A DNA stretch of 64,000 bases from Flavobacteriales bacterium. Lineage in GTDB: Bacteria; Bacteroidota; Bacteroidia; Flavobacteriales; Flavobacteriaceae. The position numbers were made by a program, and so were the translations under genes. Positions 18,315-25,692 of the stretch are shown here, piece after piece. How positions within the stretch are numbered: position 1 is the stretch's first letter; every line of letters begins with the position of its first letter. Below the pieces are notes generated by a model, which saw nothing but the letters and a program-made list of their open reading frames with translations, was not told the DNA's origin and ran no database searches. The stretch lies in contig JALWTX010000006.1 of the NCBI GenBank assembly GCA_026993355.1, forward strand, positions 62,001 through 126,000, in the 5' to 3' direction.

Positions 18315-18824
18315 TTAATCATTAAACAATTGATAAAGCAATTCATCTTCAAAAGACCGGCCGTTAAAGTTCCAATCCTTTTTTATACCTGCCAATTTAA
18401 ACCCCATTGACTCAAACAACTGCAAACTTGGCAGATTGTTGGCTGCTATATTGGCATAAAGTTGATGCAAATATAAAATATTAAACGCATAATCTATCAG
18501 CAATTCTAAAGCTAAACGTCCGTAACCTTTTTGTCGATATTTTTGATGAATCACTATCCCGATACCGGCACGTTTGTTTTTTGGATCAAAATCAAATAAA
18601 TCAATAAAGCCAACAAGTTGCTGATCATTTTTTTGCACAATGGCAAAACGAAATTGTTTGGCTGTATAAATATCTTCGTCGGCTTGTGCAATATACTGCC
18701 TGAGCAAATGGGCCGAAAAAGGTTGCTGTGTATGACTTAAATGCCATAAATCCCTGTCATTTTCAATCTCAAAAAGAAAATCTAAATCTTTGGGTTCTAA
18801 GGCCCTTAATAAAAGTTTTGCCAT
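18315..18824 (-). CDS. GNAT family N-acetyltransferase (RimJ/RimL-like)
   Basis: 169 residues with the GNAT fold. The acetyl-CoA-binding loop reads YRQKGYGRLALELLIDYAF, and the C-terminal part NLPSLQLFESMGFKLAG is typical of RimJ/RimL and SpeG-like members. The substrate could be a ribosomal-protein N-terminus, a polyamine or a small molecule and cannot be told here. It is the first gene of a pair with mltG. Confidence 0.85.
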   Translation of the reverse strand: MAKLLLRALEPKDLDFLFEIENDRDLWHLSHTQQPFSAHLLRQYIAQADEDIYTAKQFRFAIVQKNDQQLVGFIDLFDFDPKNKRAGIGIVIHQKYRQKGYGRLALELLIDYAFNILYLHQLYANIAANNLPSLQLFESMGFKLAGIKKDWNFNGRSFEDELLYQLFND

Positions 18825-18903
18825 TTGTCCTTGTATAATTAAAATTTTGTTAAAAACGACGTTAATTTTGCGTTAAAGATACTGACATTTTATCAATCTG
18901 GAA

Positions 18904-18911
18904 TAATTTTG
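18904..18911 (+). promoter_or_regulatory. Promoter -7 element (TAATTTTG) for the HtrA protease
   Basis: It matches TAnnTTTG and lies 28 bases before the preferred ATG at 18939. It overlaps the upstream in-frame ATG at 18909, which argues against that start. No clear -33 TTG is seen at the usual spacing. Confidence 0.5.
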
Positions 18912-18938
18912 GTTATAAACCTTATAATTAAAAAATTT

Positions 18939-20360
18939 ATGAAAATGAAAAAATATGCCGGTTTTATTTTAATTGCCCTTTTGAGTTCAACTTTTACACT
19001 ATTGGGATTAAAATATCTACAAAAATCAGACACCACAGACAAACAAATTGTAATTAACCACTTAAAAAACAACGACACACTCACTCAAAATTTGCAAAAT
19101 GTGAATTATACCAATAATCAGGCTTCTAACGACAGCAAAATACCTGATTTTAGAGAGGTGGTCAAAAAAACCAAAAATGCGGTAGTACATGTCCGCAATA
19201 CACGTTATATCCAGCAATATCAACCTTACTATTTCGGCTACCGTGAAGGACCTATTTACAAACAAGAAGGAACAGGATCAGGCGTAATTATTTCACCTGA
19301 CGGTTATATTGTAACCAATAACCATGTGATTAAAGGAGCCAATGAAATTGAAGTGACATTGGACAACAAACAAACATATAAAGCCGAAGTTATCGGCACG
19401 GACCCTAATTCGGATATTGCCGTGATCAAAATAAACGCGCAAAATTTACCATATTTAACTTTTGGCGATTCTGATGCCGTTGAATTAGGGCAATGGGTTT
19501 TGGCCATTGGTAATCCGTATAACTTGGGGACCACTGTCACTTCCGGTATTGTGAGTGCCAAAAGCCGGGATCTTAAAGGGAATAAACACATCGACAACTT
19601 TATACAAACAGATGCCGTTGTCAATCCGGGTAACAGTGGGGGCGCATTGGTCAATACCGATGGTCAACTAATAGGCATAAACACGATGATTTTTTCTATG
19701 AACGGTTCTTATATCGGTTATTCATTCGCTATTCCGTCAAATGTGGTTAGAAAAGTGGCCGATGATATTTTAGAATTTGGCAGCACGCAAAAAGGCGTGT
19801 TAGGGATAAAAGCAGCCGAACTTAATGGCGAAATCGCCAAAAAATTGCACATTCCGCAAACAGAAGGTGTGTATATTTATGAAATTGAAAAAGGAACCGG
19901 TGCCGACAAAGCCGGTTTAGAAGTAGGTGATATTATTATCCGGATCAATAATATTAAAGTTTCATCTATGGCAGACCTGTTGGGTTACCTCAAAACCAAA
20001 CGACCCGGTGACGAAATAGACGTGACCATTATTAGAAACGGTCATAAACGACACTTTAAAGTCAAATTAAACAAGAACAATGCAGCTTATTTAAAAACTT
20101 TGGGATTATCCATCAAAAATATTGACCGGAATATCCTCAAACAGTACGGCGTTAACAACGGTGTATATATCGACAGAGTTAATAACCGGATGCTTTACCA
20201 AAATGGTATTCGCCCCGGCTATGTGATCACTGAATTTAATGACCTGCCTATTTATTCGGTTGATGATTTAATTGATTTACTTAACAATCAGGCACAAAAA
20301 GCTTATACAATAGCCGTAGTGAGTCCGGAAGGAAGAGTTGAAAAATATATATTTCAATAA
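18939..20360 (+). CDS. HtrA/DegP-type periplasmic serine protease with PDZ domains
   Basis: 473 residues from the ATG at 18939 (MKMKKYAGFILIALLSSTFT), preferred over the in-frame ATG at 18909 because it gives a normal signal segment. The trypsin-like domain has the triad His129 (VTNNHV), Asp159 (NSDIAV) and Ser233 (GNSGGA). A PDZ domain follows (EGVYIYEIEKGTGADKAGLEVGDII). A second, weaker PDZ is near the C-terminus (VNNGVYIDRV...IRPGYVITEF). Such proteases degrade or chaperone misfolded envelope proteins. It is monocistronic, ending in a strong terminator. Confidence 0.94.
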   Translation: MKMKKYAGFILIALLSSTFTLLGLKYLQKSDTTDKQIVINHLKNNDTLTQNLQNVNYTNNQASNDSKIPDFREVVKKTKNAVVHVRNTRYIQQYQPYYFGYREGPIYKQEGTGSGVIISPDGYIVTNNHVIKGANEIEVTLDNKQTYKAEVIGTDPNSDIAVIKINAQNLPYLTFGDSDAVELGQWVLAIGNPYNLGTTVTSGIVSAKSRDLKGNKHIDNFIQTDAVVNPGNSGGALVNTDGQLIGINTMIFSMNGSYIGYSFAIPSNVVRKVADDILEFGSTQKGVLGIKAAELNGEIAKKLHIPQTEGVYIYEIEKGTGADKAGLEVGDIIIRINNIKVSSMADLLGYLKTKRPGDEIDVTIIRNGHKRHFKVKLNKNNAAYLKTLGLSIKNIDRNILKQYGVNNGVYIDRVNNRMLYQNGIRPGYVITEFNDLPIYSVDDLIDLLNNQAQKAYTIAVVSPEGRVEKYIFQ

Positions 20361-20377
20361 CTATAATTAAAAATTTA

Positions 20378-20416
20378 AAAAGCGGGAAGATTTTGAGATC
20401 TTCCCGCTTTTTTTTA
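20378..20416 (+). terminator. Rho-independent terminator after the HtrA gene
   Basis: AAAAGCGGGAAGAT (20378-20391) pairs with ATCTTCCCGCTTTT (20398-20411), followed by a run of T. Confidence 0.9.
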
Positions 20417-20508
20417 CAAGAAAACAAAAATTTGTCAGTTTTTTTAAAAAAAGAACTTGACATTTTTTCATTTCAAATTATTTTTATAATACACAAAATC
20501 AATATGTT

Positions 20509-20994
20509 ATGAAACAATTGTTACTTTTTTTTAGTTTACTGACAGTCGGTTGGTCAGGCTATGGACAACTGGCTATACCAAAAAGCACCTTGGATGCCGG
20601 CGGCAAAGTAGTCATTAACGGCAACAAGATGATCTTATTTACTGTAGGTGAAACCTGCATGGGTGAAAGGCAAAGCAATAATAAAAAACTCTCAGAGGGT
20701 TTTATTACACCGAAAATTTTAGGAAGTTTAGGTGTTCATACCGAAAAAAAACTGTCCGGCGTTAACGTCTATCCGGTACCGGCTCATAATCGATTAAACA
20801 TTATCATGGCCAAGTCGGGCAACTATGAAATTTATTTATACGACCTGAGTGGAAAAATTTTAGTAAAACAAAACTTAAAAGAAGCAACCAATTTAAAATT
20901 GGATTTATCGTCCTTCAAAGCCGGAAATTATCTTCTGGTTGTCATACAACTACCTCAAAAACGTTACTATATCCAAAAAATCGTTAAACATTAA
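20509..20994 (+). CDS. Short secreted protein with T9SS type A sorting domain
   Basis: 161 residues: a signal peptide ending near GYGQ, then a module of about 60 residues (STLDAGGKVVINGN, then TVGETCMGE, then LSEGFITP), then a C-terminal type IX sorting domain (VYPVPAHNRLNI, YDLSGKIL, LDLSSFKAGNYLLVV, KIVKH). The sorting domain directs export across the outer membrane and attachment to the surface. The front module matches a pattern often seen in short Bacteroidota secreted proteins (GG...TIGE...LTQGF) whose function is unknown. Eleven bases separate it from the repeat-rich gene downstream, so the two are probably co-expressed. Confidence 0.88.
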   Translation: MKQLLLFFSLLTVGWSGYGQLAIPKSTLDAGGKVVINGNKMILFTVGETCMGERQSNNKKLSEGFITPKILGSLGVHTEKKLSGVNVYPVPAHNRLNIIMAKSGNYEIYLYDLSGKILVKQNLKEATNLKLDLSSFKAGNYLLVVIQLPQKRYYIQKIVKH

Positions 20995-21005
20995 AAATTA
21001 CTGCT

Positions 21006-22775
21006 ATGAAAAAAATATTATTATTATTGTTTACCGCTACTTTTTCATTATTAAAAGCACAAACCGGTGGCTTTAATTACAAAGCCTTAATCACAGATAA
21101 TGATACGCCCTTGACAAATCATCAAGTAATTATGCGTTTTACCTTACAAAATGACGGTACAGATTTATATCAAGAAACAGATACTTTAACCACGGATAGC
21201 CATGGCATTATAACCACTGTTGTAGGAGAAGGCAATCCTGTTTTTGGCGATTTTACAGATATTTCGTGGGATAATGATATCGACCTGAAAGTTGAGGTTG
21301 ATAGTGGCGATGGCAATGGATATGTCAATTTTGGCACAGAAGATTTAAAATTTGTCCCCTATGCTAAATATGCCAAATATGCCGCCAATGGGTTTAGTGG
21401 CAATTATAATGACCTCTATAATAAACCGGTAACATTTTATGCCGTTGGCACTTATAATCCGCCAACGGACATATCACAAGACATGTATCATACAGGTAAG
21501 GTCATTGTGGGAGACTATACAAATACCTCGCCAAGAATAGCGAATAATAACAGCAAATTACAGGTGATATACAATTCGAATAATGCGCAAGAAGATATCA
21601 AAGGTATAGCCAATGATATGACCGCCAATCTCAGTGGCTTTACCGGTTTCGGATTACTTAACAATTTAATCTTAAGCGGAACAGGCTATGGCTATGGCAC
21701 TTCTAACATCTTGATGTATAACGGGCAAGGCTATGCCAATATGATAGGCACCTTTAATAATTTAGATGGTAACGGACAAATGAATTCTTCTATAGCGATT
21801 CAAAATGAAATAACCATAGAAAGCGGATTGACAACAGGTATGCAAACCAATATTACCAATAATGGAAATGAAGATTCATTTGCCATTGAAAATTCTGTTT
21901 ACAATAATGGCACCGGTGACGTTATCGGTATAAAAAATTATTTACAAGGCCAATCGGATGTATTTGGCATGTACAATACTTTTGACAGTTCGACCAATGC
22001 CCACCATACAGGTGTACGTAATACATTTGAAAACACCGGCACCGGCGACAATGTCGGCTTAGGGAATGAATTTAACACCGGTTTGGGTAAACAAGTAGGT
22101 TTGGTTAATTTCATCAATAATAATGATGCCGATTTTCAGGCCGGAACCGTTAGTTTATTTGACAATAATGCCAATGGTAATTTGTACGGCCATTTAGTTC
22201 ATGTACAAGGTGGTGGTAACGCCAATATTTATGTGGTATCTGATACCATAGCCAATACCGGAAATGGTGACCATTATGGTCTTTATAATTATATGACCGG
22301 CACCGGAAGTGGTATGAAAATTGGTGTTTGGTCAACTATAGATCCTGGTGCCGGCGGACAACATTATGCCATTTATGGCAGCGCAACCAAAAGTGGAAGC
22401 TATGCCGGCTATTTTAATGGTGATGTGCGGGTCTCACAAAAATTATTATCTAACGACTCCGGCAATGCCGACACCAAAGCATATGTCTACGGCACTATCA
22501 ATAGTGATGGCACCATTGTAACCAATGGTTCGAGCATGGGTTTTCAGGTCGAAAAGCTGACCACTGCCAATGGCTATTACAAAATTACATTTACAAATCC
22601 TTTAATCAATGACAATGAATATGTCGTCATTGCCAACCCTAAAATAGCCAATATAAATGCACCGGTCTTAACAAGCGGCGTTATCCAAAAAAGCGGTTAT
22701 TTCGAAATTATCTTTAGAGATTATCAAGGAACCGGTGTCGATACTGCTTTTAATTTTGTCGTTTATAAAAAATAA
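21006..22775 (+). CDS. Secreted repeat-rich fibre-like protein
   Basis: 589 residues with a signal peptide (MKKILLLLFTATFSLLKAQ). Residues of about 20-130 form a domain (FNYKALITDNDTPLTNHQV...VPYAKYAKYA) that recurs at the start of Bacteroidota secreted and tail-fibre-like proteins. Residues of about 190-480 are rich in N, G and T with a repeat of about 17-22 residues of the form tGxxxGlxNxF (GIKNYL, FGMYNTF, GVRNTF, GLGNEF, GLVNFI, GLYNYM), which suggests a beta-solenoid. The end (KITFTNPLINDNEYVVIANP) is a compact domain. No T9SS sorting domain is visible. Function is unknown; a surface fibre is a guess. Confidence 0.75.
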   Translation: MKKILLLLFTATFSLLKAQTGGFNYKALITDNDTPLTNHQVIMRFTLQNDGTDLYQETDTLTTDSHGIITTVVGEGNPVFGDFTDISWDNDIDLKVEVDSGDGNGYVNFGTEDLKFVPYAKYAKYAANGFSGNYNDLYNKPVTFYAVGTYNPPTDISQDMYHTGKVIVGDYTNTSPRIANNNSKLQVIYNSNNAQEDIKGIANDMTANLSGFTGFGLLNNLILSGTGYGYGTSNILMYNGQGYANMIGTFNNLDGNGQMNSSIAIQNEITIESGLTTGMQTNITNNGNEDSFAIENSVYNNGTGDVIGIKNYLQGQSDVFGMYNTFDSSTNAHHTGVRNTFENTGTGDNVGLGNEFNTGLGKQVGLVNFINNNDADFQAGTVSLFDNNANGNLYGHLVHVQGGGNANIYVVSDTIANTGNGDHYGLYNYMTGTGSGMKIGVWSTIDPGAGGQHYAIYGSATKSGSYAGYFNGDVRVSQKLLSNDSGNADTKAYVYGTINSDGTIVTNGSSMGFQVEKLTTANGYYKITFTNPLINDNEYVVIANPKIANINAPVLTSGVIQKSGYFEIIFRDYQGTGVDTAFNFVVYKK

Positions 22776-22796
22776 AAATATTTCAAAATGAATATG

Positions 22797-22828
22797 GAAT
22801 GGCATCTTAAAAAGGTGCCATTCTTTTT
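22797..22828 (+). terminator. Rho-independent terminator
   Basis: GAATGGCATCT (22797-22807) pairs with AGGTGCCATTC (22813-22823), allowing one G-U pair, followed by TTTTTAT. It ends the T9SS-substrate and fibre-like pair. Confidence 0.85.
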
Positions 22829-22844
22829 ATAAAGATATAATTTG

Positions 22845-22852
22845 TATTTTTG
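22845..22852 (+). promoter_or_regulatory. Promoter -7 element (TATTTTTG)
   Basis: It matches TAnnTTTG and lies 16 bases before the ATG at 22868, implying a very short leader for the small membrane-protein gene. Confidence 0.4.
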
Positions 22853-22867
22853 CCGAAATAAATTTTT

Positions 22868-23419
22868 ATGACGCAAACCAGCAAATACATTCTTTTAACG
22901 CTGATAACTTTTATCATCGGCTTTGTTTTTCTCCATACCGCTTATTACGAACATATAAAAAATCCATATGCTCAAGAAATAGTTTTAATTGTTTTGGGGA
23001 CTATTGCCACAATTTTAATTACGGCAGCCTTGCTCAATAAGCAAAGTGAACTGGAACTGGATAAAGAACATCACATCAAAATATTTGAACTTAAATCGTC
23101 TATTTATCTCAATTTAATTGATTTCTTAGAACAAATTGTCACCAAAGGACGTGTCACCAAAGAAGAAATTATTTACTTAGAATTTTTGACCCATAAAATT
23201 TCCATTGTCGCCAGCGAAGAAGTTCTGGTGGAATATTCTCATTTTTTAGACATTATCAATAAAGCCGTTGATGATCAATTAATTTCGGAAGCCGATTCTG
23301 ATGAAATCTCTGTCTCACTTGCCAAACTAACCGTTAAAATCCGTAAAGATCTTTTACAAAACAACGACCAAACAACCGATTTAGAAAAAATTATTGTTAG
23401 AAACGTTAATAAGTTCTAA
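22868..23419 (+). CDS. Uncharacterised membrane protein with cytoplasmic helical domain
   Basis: 183 residues that I do not recognise. Two hydrophobic segments (about 8-25 and 38-56) are followed by a charged, probably helical region of about 125 residues (SELELDKEHHIKIFELKSSIYLNLIDFLEQI). It lies 45 bases upstream of the HerA-like ATPase gene on the same strand, and no terminator is seen between them, so they may be co-transcribed. No catalytic motif is visible. Confidence 0.75.
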   Translation: MTQTSKYILLTLITFIIGFVFLHTAYYEHIKNPYAQEIVLIVLGTIATILITAALLNKQSELELDKEHHIKIFELKSSIYLNLIDFLEQIVTKGRVTKEEIIYLEFLTHKISIVASEEVLVEYSHFLDIINKAVDDQLISEADSDEISVSLAKLTVKIRKDLLQNNDQTTDLEKIIVRNVNKF

Positions 23420-23464
23420 AAAAATTTTTAAAAAAATAATTATCACAGTATTTTTACTTTTTAA

Positions 23465-25006
23465 ATGGGTCATATGGATAAAAAAGAAAAATTTATTGAA
23501 CAAATAAAACAAGGATACAACTTTAAAGGCGATTCCTTTGTTTTAGGCAGTGCCATGCTCGATGGCGAAGCCATTCCCGGATTGCATGTCAAAGTACCGC
23601 TCGAAACCCTTAACCGGCATGGCCTGATTGCAGGGGCAACTGGTACCGGCAAAACAAAATCATTACAAGTAATGGCCGAACAACTGTCTGAAAAGGGGAT
23701 TCCTGTACTTCTCATGGATTTAAAAGGCGATTTGAGCGGCCTTGCCAAACCGAGTCCGGGGCACCCTAAAATTGATGAACGTATGGCCAAAATCGGACTT
23801 CCTTTAACGCCAAAAGGCTTTCCGGTAGAACTGTTTTCCTTAACAGGAAAAGAAGGGATTCAACTCCGCGCCACTATTTCTGAATTTGGCCCCATTCTTT
23901 TATCCCGTATTCTCGATTTGAATGATACCCAAAGTGGGATTGTAGCAGTATTATTTAAATATGCCGATGACCACAAATTGCCCTTGATAGATTTAAAAGA
24001 TTTCAAAGAACTGATCAAATGGACCACCGGCGAAGGTAAAAAAGAATTCCAAGCCGAATACGGCAGACTCTCAACCGCTTCTACCGGGGCTATTTTACGT
24101 AAAATTATTGAACTGGAGCAACAAGGTGCCGATCTCTTTTTTGGCGAACCCTCCTTTGATATTGAAGATTTAATGCGGATAGATGACCAAGGACGCGGCT
24201 ATATTAATATTGTCCGCCTGACCGATATTCAGGACAAACCAAAATTATTCTCGACTTTTATGTTACAGCTTTTGGCCGAAATTTATGCCAAAATGCCCGA
24301 ACAAGGAGATGCCGACCGGCCTGAATTAGTCTTTTTTATAGATGAAGCCCATTTAATTTTTAACAATGCCTCCAAAGCCTTATTGGAACAAATTGAAGCC
24401 ATTGTAAAACTAATCCGGTCCAAAGGCATTGGGATTTATTTTATTACGCAAAATCCACGCGATATTCCGGATGAAGTATTGGCACAATTGGGCTTAAAAA
24501 TCCAACATGCTTTAAGGGCTTTTACAGCCAAAGACCGGAAAGCCATAAAATTGGCTGCCGAGAATTTTCCGGTAACCGAATTTTATGATACCGATGAAGT
24601 ATTAACATCATTGGGTATTGGTGAAGCATTGGTGAGTGTTTTAGATCATAAAGGACGCCCCACACCCCTTGCCGCAACACTTATGCGTGCACCTATGAGC
24701 CGTATGGATATCCTTGATGATGATGAACTCAAAAACCTCTTGAAAAAATCTAAACTCCTTGATAAATACGCCAAAAGTATTGATAGAGAGACCGCTTATG
24801 AAATTTTGAAAGAAAAAATTTCTAAAGCAGCAGAAGAAAAAGTAGAAAAAAGTTCGACTCATAGCCAAAAATCCAAAAAAGAAGAACCCGGCATGATAGA
24901 ACAGGCCCTAAACAGCCCGGTGGGAAAAATGATTATACGCGAAGTTACCCGCTCCTTATTGGGCGTATTAGGTTTACGCCGCACTTACCGAAGAAGACGA
25001 CGCTAA
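23465..25006 (+). CDS. HerA-like P-loop ATPase, DUF853/YjgR family
   Basis: 513 residues with Walker A GATGTGKT (57-64), followed by LLMDLKGDLSGL, and Walker B FFIDEAHLIF near residue 290. A FITQNPRDIP sensor-like segment follows. The protein ends in a lysine/arginine-rich tail (RRTYRRRRR). This is the DUF853 family (E. coli YjgR), related to HerA/FtsK ATPases that pump DNA. Its cellular role is not established. The second ATG, three codons later (23474), is an equally good start. The small upstream membrane protein is a possible partner. Confidence 0.9.
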   Translation: MGHMDKKEKFIEQIKQGYNFKGDSFVLGSAMLDGEAIPGLHVKVPLETLNRHGLIAGATGTGKTKSLQVMAEQLSEKGIPVLLMDLKGDLSGLAKPSPGHPKIDERMAKIGLPLTPKGFPVELFSLTGKEGIQLRATISEFGPILLSRILDLNDTQSGIVAVLFKYADDHKLPLIDLKDFKELIKWTTGEGKKEFQAEYGRLSTASTGAILRKIIELEQQGADLFFGEPSFDIEDLMRIDDQGRGYINIVRLTDIQDKPKLFSTFMLQLLAEIYAKMPEQGDADRPELVFFIDEAHLIFNNASKALLEQIEAIVKLIRSKGIGIYFITQNPRDIPDEVLAQLGLKIQHALRAFTAKDRKAIKLAAENFPVTEFYDTDEVLTSLGIGEALVSVLDHKGRPTPLAATLMRAPMSRMDILDDDELKNLLKKSKLLDKYAKSIDRETAYEILKEKISKAAEEKVEKSSTHSQKSKKEEPGMIEQALNSPVGKMIIREVTRSLLGVLGLRRTYRRRRR

Positions 25007-25030
25007 AAAATAACTTAAAAATAAAAATGA

Positions 25031-25588
25031 ATGAAAAAAATTATATTTATACTTCTAATAATAGCTGCATTTACGGCTTGTCAATCTAATAACGGCCGTT
25101 TTGTTATTAAAAACAAACAAGTGGGTAACCTGACTGACAGCACCACCGTAGCCCAAATGAAACAGTTATATCAAAATGATTCGATTGTAAAAAAAAGTCA
25201 TCAACAAACAGCCTTTGCACCCTATGACGAATACACCATTTATGATAAATCAAATAAAGAAATTTTGTTGGTTGTAACACCGGTAAAAATAAATGACGAA
25301 CAATCGATAATAAAACAAGTCGAAATAAAAAGTCCTCGCTTTAAAACCGAAAAAGGCGTTAATTTGAATTCTAAATTTGTTGACTTTAAAAAACATCATA
25401 AAATCGGACATATTGATGAAACATTTAAACATATAGTTATTTTTATAGACGATTTAAATGCAACCATTGATATGAATAAAGATGTCCTTCCTTTGAATGC
25501 ACGTAATGACAGAACGATTAAAATCGATGAAACCTTAATTCCAGACAATGCTAAAATCAACCATTTCGTGGTATTCTTGAATGATTAA
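25031..25588 (+). CDS. Uncharacterised lipoprotein
   Basis: 185 residues with a lipobox (AAFTAC, Cys17). The mature part is rich in I, K and D and looks like an alternating beta protein (EYTIYDKSNKEILLVVTP, then VIFIDDLNATID). I do not recognise a family. It lies 24 bases after the HerA-like gene and is followed by a strong terminator, so it may be the last gene of that transcript. Confidence 0.75.
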   Translation: MKKIIFILLIIAAFTACQSNNGRFVIKNKQVGNLTDSTTVAQMKQLYQNDSIVKKSHQQTAFAPYDEYTIYDKSNKEILLVVTPVKINDEQSIIKQVEIKSPRFKTEKGVNLNSKFVDFKKHHKIGHIDETFKHIVIFIDDLNATIDMNKDVLPLNARNDRTIKIDETLIPDNAKINHFVVFLND

Positions 25589-25609
25589 GTTTTAGTTAAA
25601 CATATCCTT

Positions 25610-25646
25610 AAAAAACCGCTTAACATTGTGTTAAGCGGTTTTTTTT
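25610..25646 (+). terminator. Rho-independent terminator
   Basis: AAAAAACCGCTTAAC (25610-25624) pairs with GTTAAGCGGTTTTTT (from 25630), followed by more T residues. Confidence 0.9.
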
Positions 25647-25692
25647 AATTATAAAAGTTTTTGTTATTTTTACCATTGTAAAAAATTATTTT

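Noticed and set aside
23465-25006. HerA-like ATPase as part of a defence system
   Set aside because: DUF853/YjgR is a widespread housekeeping-type family, and no nuclease or SIR2-type partner is next to it.
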